This document shows, piece after piece, positions 57,163 to 64,000 of a DNA stretch of 64,000 bases. Both the position numbers and the translations under genes were made by a program. Each line of letters opens with the position of its first letter. The first letter of the stretch is position 1. The DNA is from Ophioderma brevispina (lineage: Eukaryota > Echinodermata > Ophiuroidea > Amphilepidida > Ophiodermatidae), in the NCBI GenBank assembly GCA_023653785.1, contig JAMKCH010057007.1:1-64000 (forward strand). Direction: 5' to 3'. The notes beneath the pieces were generated by a model that was not told the origin of the DNA, ran no database searches, and saw nothing but the letters and a program-made list of their open reading frames with translations.

Positions 57163-57506
57163 AAAGGGGCGTGTTCCGATCGTACTTTGGACCCCCCTGA
57201 TTTACCCGGAGGTTAGTATCGAGTTGATATCAGATGAAAAGGCCTTATTTTTCTCATTGTTCGTCCTGAAATTTGAGCCCTGGAATCCTTTCATTTTCCT
57301 CAGATATAAACAAAAAACCGCCGTTTTAGTGGTTACCCACTTTATTAGCGCAACAGTATTGATAGGGCTTGCAACTGCATTAATTGCGTCTACCAATCAA
57401 AAACCGCAGTTTGTTCCCACGGTAACTTGATGGGGTGTAGTGCAAGTGGCAAGGCTCTCATATCAAGTAAGAAACACAATACACATAAATCGGAACAACC
57501 ACCTTT
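57163..57506 (-). mobile_element. MITE with AAGGTG...TGTTCCGAT ends, copy 4
   Basis: Complete reversed copy of 344 bp: ends AAAGGGGCGTGTTCCGAT and ATCGGAACAACCACCTTT. The 107-codon + frame at 57107-57430 reads the MITE antisense and is not a gene. Confidence 0.85.
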
Positions 57507-57689
57507 AAGTTTGCTTCGTGCAAATACCGACAAATAGTTTATTTTAAAGATATTGTCAACTGAAATATACCAATTACAGTATTTGTGCCAAATTCTTGCT
57601 CCTTTCCGCGGGCACAGAGCTTATAGAGCCTAAGATGGTGTACGGCATTCTTATATACCTTTGCTCCTGGTGCCATTCTGTATCCGTTC
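57507..57689. other. Short unassigned gap
   Basis: Nothing recognised. Confidence 0.4.
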
Positions 57690-57955
57690 CCCTGGCACGT
57701 AGCCGCGCCAGACTTCTTTTTTCTTTTAGTGAAATAAATTCGCGGGGGGGAATTTAAATTTTAAGGACACCCATAAAAATCCACTTGCAACCAATTTTTT
57801 CCCAAAATTTGGTGATTTTTGGCCGCAAATGCTGATTTTGCAAAACAAATTGTAATTTTTCTTCTTCTGGCGGGGGGGGGGGGGCACCCCCCATGCTATG
57901 CTCCCCTGGCCCCGCCACTGTCTGGGAGCAACATCTCAAGCTAGCCGCGCCACTG
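57690..57955. repeat. G-run repeat with GTAGCCGCGCCA-like edges
   Basis: Edges CACGTAGCCGCGCCAGAC (left) and CTAGCCGCGCCACTGCATT (right, with GTGGCGCGGCTAG on the opposite strand) enclose G runs (57746-57752, 57872-57883). It resembles the homopolymer-rich repeats at 12640-12890 and 61560-61880. Confidence 0.45.
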
Positions 57956-58490
57956 CATTGACCAAAAATTTGTTAACTAGTGTAGTTTATTCATCTCAGA
58001 GAGAAACGGATTAATAAAAAGATGTTTGGGGTGACCATGGTTATATAGGACAAAGATTAACATATCATTAACATCTTACTGACGATGGCACTGTAGCGAA
58101 ACACCTTTAAAAACGGACTTTTGAATGACCCGAAAATTTTTCCTCCTGTCAATGTCTACGATAACCTATGAGTTTTAAATTGCGATTTAAAGAGTTTAAA
58201 ACAGTGCAAGTCTTCAAAACAACTGGGTTTAAAAATTTCATGTCCCAGCCCTTCATGGACGATCATTTAATAAGCTCCTATTACTTGTTTGTGACAGCCG
58301 TGTTTGTATTTTATCCAGGACTTTCATGCCACATATTGAACCCCAAGACATTGAATTTGCATAACACAGTTAATCGTGAAGTTTCAATGTTTGCTGTAGT
58401 AATTAGTGACACCAGTACCACTCATGACATGTACTGCTTAGCTCCCCCACGAGAATCAGGCCTCCACGCAATATGTCATTTGTCTGAAGA
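57956..58490. other. Non-coding; 129-codon frame not accepted as a gene
   Basis: An open frame of 129 codons (58168-58557) runs into dispersed repeat A. It has no recognised domain, and the repeat copy at 28.9 kb does not keep the frame. Confidence 0.4.
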
Positions 58491-59025
58491 CAAAGGTCAC
58501 GATTTTTTGCACCAAATAACAGGTTTGATGATCATTATGAAATCTCAAATGAAATAAATACGTATCTAAATCAATCTTGACTGTTTTGCAGTATGCACTT
58601 CTTGTCTCTTTTCCCTCACCAAAAAAAATAATTTTACATTGAAAATAGCACAAAGGTCAAACTCACTGGAGCAATGTCATATTAAGCCACGAACATGAAT
58701 CATACCTCGTACCCGGACGAAGGTACCCTCATTTTTAATTAATTTTACGTATTTACTCTTTGTCACCCCCCCGGAATTCAATACGCATAAACTACTGTTT
58801 ACAACACGTTTTTTTTTTGCAATTTCAATGAAATTTATCATCTCTCAGCAGTTTGAACAATGTTAAATACATAAACCCCGAGCAATCGCCAGACACGATG
58901 GGAATGGGATCACCTGAACAGATGGTACATCATTTCCAACATGGCGGTCAACATGGCGACCTCCTTGTCAACATGGCAGCCTCCTGGAAAACAAACATGC
59001 GAAGTTTGATCTTTTATATAGAGAT
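58491..59025 (+). repeat. Dispersed repeat A, copy 2
   Basis: Direct match to 28991-29513. Contains locally repeated AACATGGCG phrases (58939-58985) not expanded in copy 1. Confidence 0.75.
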
Positions 59026-59509
59026 ACTTTATAAATATTGGATTGCTTGATGTTGATAACAGTAAAATATCCCTACCTAGTCAAATATCGGGCGAGTCGA
59101 AGAGGAGCCTGATATTTTCCTTGGCGAGGGCGATATTTTTCTGTTAATCAGGCCGAAAAAAAGCTCCACTATTGTTATTATTATGCAGAAGAAGCTTACT
59201 TGACCAAAATAGTTTTAAATGGCTTTAAAACTAATAAAAACAGAGTATTTGCCTTGGACGAGTGCATGACCGAATGCCCGATAGTTTTGCGTATTGTGCA
59301 GTGGTTGGGCGGTACGCCTAATCGCACTGGGTATTGCACCACAGATGCATAATAATTCTTATTTGGGTAGAGTGGTAGATACAATACTTATTCACTGCAA
59401 CAAAACAAAAAAAAAAAAGGTGGGGGGGGGGGTGTATTTGTCCTCACTTTGTGCATACGAATTAACTCATTTGCATATTTGCTAAAAGGTGAACTTCTAT
59501 ACAGATCTC
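59026..59509. other. Non-coding, nothing recognised
   Basis: Contains an A run followed by a G run (59405-59432). No gene. Confidence 0.4.
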
Positions 59510-59980
59510 AATTTCCAATTTGAAAAAACTGGGTATGGAGGTAGTGGTGGAATGGCAAATATCCATGCCATGTGCATCACTATTTGTCATATTATAAGTT
59601 TCATTTACAATATTTGCCCGATGTCATAACTTAATGGGTGACTTCTCAAATCCCAATGCCAAAAGTTCACAACACTTGGTATGTGGGTACTGGTGGATGC
59701 AAGTAATATTCGTTCTGATTGGCCAGGCTTATAACTAAAAATCTAAATTTGTACATATCCCTATGTCAACATTTCCCAACACTTGGTACGTGGTAGTGGT
59801 GGACGCGAGTAATACCCATGCAGTGTGTCATCACTATTTGTGCATATTAATGAGCTCATTTGCATATTTGCTCTGATTGGCTTACAACTAAAAAGTGAAC
59901 TTCTACCAGATCGCAATATCTGAATTTGACAAAACTTCGCATGTGGGTAGCGGATGCAAGTAATGCAGTTCCAGTTACTT
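59510..59980 (+). repeat. Degenerate tandem repeat, 3-4 units
   Basis: Units share AACACTTGGTA(T/C)GTGG, GTAGTGGTGGA(T/C)GC, GCAAGTAAT and TCACTATTTGTGCATAT, starting near 59525, 59673, 59777 and 59932. Spacing is uneven. Confidence 0.7.
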
Positions 59981-60109
59981 GTTTGTATTTCTTTTCTACT
60001 TAAAACAACACCTTTACTATGGTAGCTTGATTTCTCGCACAATCAGCACGCACACAGCTCAACACCCGACGTGATAGATTAACGCGCATCCTAACCAATT
60101 ATCGTGGGG
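59981..60109. other. Short unassigned gap
   Basis: Nothing recognised. Ends in a G run. Confidence 0.4.
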
Positions 60110-60480
60110 GGGGGGGCAATCACATATGAAATGGATATGGGTGTAAGGCTCGCGCTTCCAAACTCAGGGGCATTCGGTGACAGAGGACTGAAAAAAAATA
60201 GGGGTCTTTGGGTGCGAGACGGCAAAATTGCCCCAAAATGGAGGGGGGGGGGGGGGTGTCGAATGACAAATTTGCAAATTTTCCCCCAAAACGGGGTCTT
60301 TGGGTGAGATTTTTGCAACATTTTCTAAAAAATGGAGGTCTTTTGGTGAAAATTTTCAAATTTTCCTCCAAAATAGGTTACAGTGTTAAAATGTTCAAAA
60401 AATATGGGGTCTTTGGGTGGGATTTTAAAAAAAATGGGGTCTCTGGGTGACGATGATGCTGAAAAAGGGGGTCTTAACAG
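60110..60480 (+). repeat. Minisatellite with GGGGTCTTTGGGTGA units
   Basis: GGGGTCTTTGGGTG-type phrases recur at least six times (60202, 60291, 60335, 60405, 60437, 60466), separated by A/T-rich spacers with AAAATGG and CCAAAA. G runs at 60104-60116 and 60242-60256. The overlapping open frames on both strands come from this repetition. Confidence 0.75.
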
Positions 60481-60690
60481 TCTTACATATATATCACTTC
60501 CAAGATGGGAGTGTCCCCCCGGGGGGTACCAAGTGCAACATTCCACCTGCTTCGCGCATATTTCCCATCCCCGTCGAGAATTAAATCCATTAGCTATACT
60601 CCCCGCACAGGGGGATTTGCAAGTTTCAAATTGCAATATTTTTGGGGCCAACAGCTAGTTGGCAGGACCATTAGCAATCCGTTGTGCGTG

Positions 60691-60693
<3 letters not shown>

Positions 60694-60722
<29 letters not shown>
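60694..60722 (+). repeat. (TG)n microsatellite
   Basis: Uninterrupted TG dinucleotides, followed by a further TG-rich degenerate tract to about 60790. Confidence 0.95.
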
Positions 60723-60790
60723 ATGTGGGGTGTGTGAACGTTGGGTGTGGGGGGGTGCGGTTGTGTGGATTGTGGTGTGTGATGTGTGTT

Positions 60791-61559
60791 AATTAAAAAT
60801 GTTAAATTTTTTAAAAAATTGCGTTAAATTTTTTTTCAAATTGACCTCAATTGAAAAGTGATGAAGTTAGTTCCATGGAACCAAACTTGTGTCATAGGCG
60901 CAACATGGGACCCTCATGGTGCGCATCCTAAAAAAAATAGGATAAAAATGTAAACAATTGACTCAATTGAAACGTTTTGAGTGGTCAATTGCAACCAAAA
61001 GGGTGTCATTAGGTGACCCAAGGGGATCTCATTGTTGATGAGGTCAAAGGCATATGCCAAGGTCAACGGTCATAGCGGGCCCACCAGCTTTATTCTTTTG
61101 AATATAGTGAGCGCGAAAGACGCGAACCGCAAAATTCTTAGTTATCATGGTATCTGTAAAATGTAGAAAACTAAGAATACTATATTTATTATAAAAACTT
61201 GATTTTGTTCAAGTTTATTATTTTCAAGTTGGATTAAATTTGCTGAAACGGGCTTGCAACCCCAGGCTATATTCTCTGCGAATTTTTCTTGTCCATTCAG
61301 TGCATACCATCTATATACACTTGAATGATGGTCAAATAGAATCTCCACTATTCTCACTATTATTCAAAAGAATTTCTAAACTGTGGCCGCTTTACTACCC
61401 TAGGCCCTGAGTCTACCCACAAACCAAGTGTCATCAAAATTGGACTGTGCGTTCTTGTCAAGGTTGCCCTGTTTGTTATTAGCGAATCCGAATATGCAAT
61501 GAGAATAGGGTCATACGTCAACAGTTTGATGGGTAATACTTGTGTCCTCCCCTCCCAAA
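60791..61559. other. Non-coding; a few AGGTCA phrases
   Basis: GAGGTCAAAGGCATATGCCA and AAGGTCAACGGTCATAG (61040-61077) echo the 13.0-13.4 kb repeat. A GGCTATATTCTCTGCGA block near 61265 recurs near 62010. No gene. Confidence 0.4.
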
Positions 61560-61880
61560 GACCAGTGGCGTCGCGTAGCGGGGGGGGGGGGCAAATCTGA
61601 TTTCGCCGGTTGTTGAGATGAGCCCGTCCGGTTCACTTGAAGAAATCAGGTCATGGCGCTTGCAGGACGGATTGCCGGCAAAAGTATATAGGTTTTTTAA
61701 AGTTAGTTTAAATGGTCAGCGTTTGGTGCGGACATGTAAATTTTCAAATCGTGCAGAAATTAGCCCTCAAAAGACATTAGGCATATAAACCCAAAATTTC
61801 AGAGGCCCTACGGCGGCCCCAGACCCCATCTGTTTTCTAGCGGTTCAGATGTGGACACTGCCCCCCCCCCCATATCAAAA
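61560..61880. repeat. G/C homopolymer-bounded repeat
   Basis: Opens CCAGTGGCGTCGCGTAGC with a 12-G run and closes with a 12-C run near 61861-61872, so it has a rough inverted character. Related in style to 12640-12890 and 57690-57955. Confidence 0.45.
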
Positions 61881-62837
61881 TCCTAGCACGCCTATGATCA
61901 AATGAGTCCAAACAAAATGGTTCACGTGTAAGATGTACAACTTTAAGATACTACTATAGTTATATAAATCCAGTCATTTTTTTTCACGTGGACTGGATTT
62001 TTTGAAACCCCACGCTATATTCTCTGCGATTGTTTCCTAGCTCCTTCCTTCATGTGGAGTAACCATTTTTTGAATATTGTAATTTTGTTAACATCAAAAT
62101 AAATATCAGGACGGTGTTTGTTTCTTATACTCAATAGGTAATCTTTGCAAGTTTTCAAGTCGTCCTAGCTTTATTTCCACTCTATTATGCGGCAGGTAGA
62201 GTATCTTTATATAAATTAACACATAGCCTACGCAAATACACACGTCGTCTTTTCTATAGTAAGTCGGTCTTTTGGTATCTATCTGCCTGTGTCACTGTCT
62301 TGTCTGAATACGGCCGTCTTTCCTGTTATGTTATCTTATCTTTCTAACCTGTCTGAAAACGAGGGGGTCAAACGTCATTGTAACAGTTAATTGCTAAAGA
62401 ATTCATGCTTTACTCCCGGGCCGGGGAGACACTTATCATTGACAAGAGACCGGTTGGTTCATCCGTGTCCAAGCATTAACCAAAAAAAAAAACAAACCTT
62501 AATAGGTAGCAGTTTTCGAAACTGCAATTGTTACCCTTAAATGAATATGAATACATACAGTAACAAGTACTTGCGGGAATTTTACCCCTACGCAAGTAGC
62601 ATAGCGCAATTAGCTACCCAAAAAAAGTACTTGTCTTACGCACCTAAGAAAGTAATTGAGCCATTATTACCAAGTGCATCAGAATCAGATTTTACGTTCA
62701 GGTCAAGGTCCCTTTTGGTTATTAGCCAATCAGAAACAAAATTCAAATGAGCCTCCTTAATATGCCTATATGCCTTCAACGTTTGCTTGGGTAATATCGG
62801 GTCCATCCTACCTCACATTCTAAGTGTCATAAATTGA
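61881..62837. other. Non-coding, nothing recognised
   Basis: No exon or repeat family supported apart from the small block shared with 61265. Confidence 0.4.
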
Positions 62838-62995
62838 ATAGATTGCGTCCCAAATTTATTGATCGGCATGAGTTGCCAAAATATTGGGCCGAACGCCGTT
62901 GAGACCCCTATTTTTTAAAACTTCAATAGCAAGACCAATAAAATTTTGGGCGTAAATCATCCGATTTTATGATTATGTTTCGGATCCGATATTTT
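62838..62995. repeat. Palindromic interspersed repeat, copy 3
   Basis: Carries CCCAAATTTATTGATCGGC, a central inverted region, and GCAAGACCAATAAAATTTTG then GGCGTAAATCATCCGATTTT, matching copy 2 at 17473-17640. Confidence 0.65.
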
Positions 62996-63499
62996 CAAAC
63001 GGGGACTCTTCAAAACACGATAAGCATATAAAATTGGATCCAACCTGAGTCCAATGCACAAAAGTGATCTGTTTTGTATTTCTTCCCATCTCCCCGGGCC
63101 ATCTTCACGTTTGACTTCAAATAAAAACTCTGTAGTGTAGGAACCCCCGCGAGCGGGGTTTTTCGTATGTTCAAAGTTTGTGTCCAAGCCCTTTCCCTTG
63201 AGATACGCCCAAGATTCGATGTGACAGCACTTGACAAACAAGAAAAAGTGGCAAAAAAACCCTAAACACAGCTGTAAATTTGGCAAAATACCATCCCAAT
63301 CTTCGCTGAAAATAAATAAAAACGTGGGTATTCTGACAAAACATAAAAGACAAATTCAGCTTTTAAACTTCATTTCTTCATGCCTAACAATGTTTGCTTT
63401 CGTTAGGATTGCATCAAACACAAAACGATTTTGCTGTGCCCTTCAGTTCTAATGATTTTTCTTCTGGAAAACATCATGTTTGGTTGGTAAAGTTTGAGC
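62996..63499. other. Non-coding; unrecognised minus-strand frame
   Basis: A minus-strand frame of 109 codons (62957-63286) overlaps the palindromic repeat. No domain was recognised and it is not called as a gene. Confidence 0.3.
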
Positions 63500-63620
63500 T
63501 TTAGAAGTCCGACCGAGCCGACCGAACCACCCAACCACCCACGGACCGGCCGAACCCACCCACCCACCACACCAACCACACACACACCCCCCCCCCCACA
63601 CACACACACAACAACAGTAC
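63500..63620 (+). repeat. AC/C-rich low-complexity tract
   Basis: Degenerate CCGACCGAACCACCCA and CACCCACCAC units pass into (CA)n with a C run at 63586-63597. Another CA-rich tract lies near 63955-63977. Confidence 0.9.
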
Positions 63621-64000
63621 ATTGCGGGGGGTATTTGTGGTTTGTGCCTTGTGGGGGTTAGAAAAAAACGTTATAGCGATGCATTGTGGGAGTGTGGACT
63701 ATTAGTATATTAATGCATTATGGGAGCATGAGTCATTGCAATAGTGTGTGTGGCTCTGGGGGGTAGGTGCACTTAACACACAGAAACAAACAATCATTGA
63801 GGGAGTATTTTTTAAAACTTTTTACCATCCGATATCATTTTAGACTGTTTTAAAGAACTTCATAGTGGGGGTACCCCCACTATGCAAATTACGCCCACAA
63901 TGTAAGTATACTATGCAAAATACGACCACAATGTATGCCTGGAAAGTTCACGGCACACACAACACACAACACACACGCACGGCGTTGGGAAAGCTCTACG

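Noticed and set aside
57107..57430. 107-codon open frame
   Set aside because: Most of it is MITE copy 4 read antisense. The same sequence in other copies is not open.
60104..60658. Several 70-108-codon frames on both strands
   Set aside because: Produced by the GGGGTCTTTGGGTGA minisatellite and G runs.

Overview
The window is intron-rich, AT-rich animal DNA packed with repeats. It is not bacterial or viral. No long open reading frame is a real gene. Coding sequence appears only as short exons with splice sites and as decayed fragments. The tRNA-derived SINEs, LINE reverse-transcriptase remnants, many palindromic MITEs, a hAT-type element and a tandem-repeat-bearing TIR element suggest a marine invertebrate, perhaps a non-vertebrate deuterostome. 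That placement is inference; no species-specific marker was seen.

The one recognisable host gene is part of an ABCG (White-type) half-transporter on the + strand. Five exons are visible: 18434-18626 (Walker A to Q-loop), 30810-30975 (Walker B, D-loop, H-loop), 32122-32296 (end of the ATPase domain), 33244-33340 and 36529-36560 (linker). Reading phase is kept across the junctions that can be tested. The exon with the ABC signature (LSGGE), the N-terminal exons and all membrane exons were not found. The Walker B/H-loop exon reads canonically (DEPTTGMD, CTIHQPSSEAF) only if three one-base length changes, all at or beside G runs, are allowed for. A second, decayed copy of that exon lies at 6885-7373 and is split by a 329-bp MITE.

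Layout: 1-6.4 kb holds dispersed repeats, a tRNA-SINE, a mariner-like element with about 170-bp inverted ends and a 360-bp palindromic MITE. 6.9-7.4 kb is the ABCG exon relic. 7.4-13 kb is mostly featureless. 13-17.1 kb has minisatellites and a hAT-like element nested in a MITE. 18.4-36.6 kb is the ABCG region, with introns holding a pair of LTR-like units, foldbacks, MITEs, a LINE remnant and a 159-bp hairpin. 38.6-42.4 kb is a 3.75-kb TIR element with a 147-bp tandem array. 41.8-47.8 kb is a roughly 3-kb direct duplication that differs mainly by one-base indels and contains LINE and MITE sequence. 48-64 kb is further MITEs, tandem repeats, homopolymer-rich elements and microsatellites with no recognised gene.

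No CRISPR array, prokaryotic operon, rRNA or intact tRNA gene was seen. The main results are nested transposition, a transporter gene invaded by repeats, and signs that parts of this assembly carry uncorrected indels.
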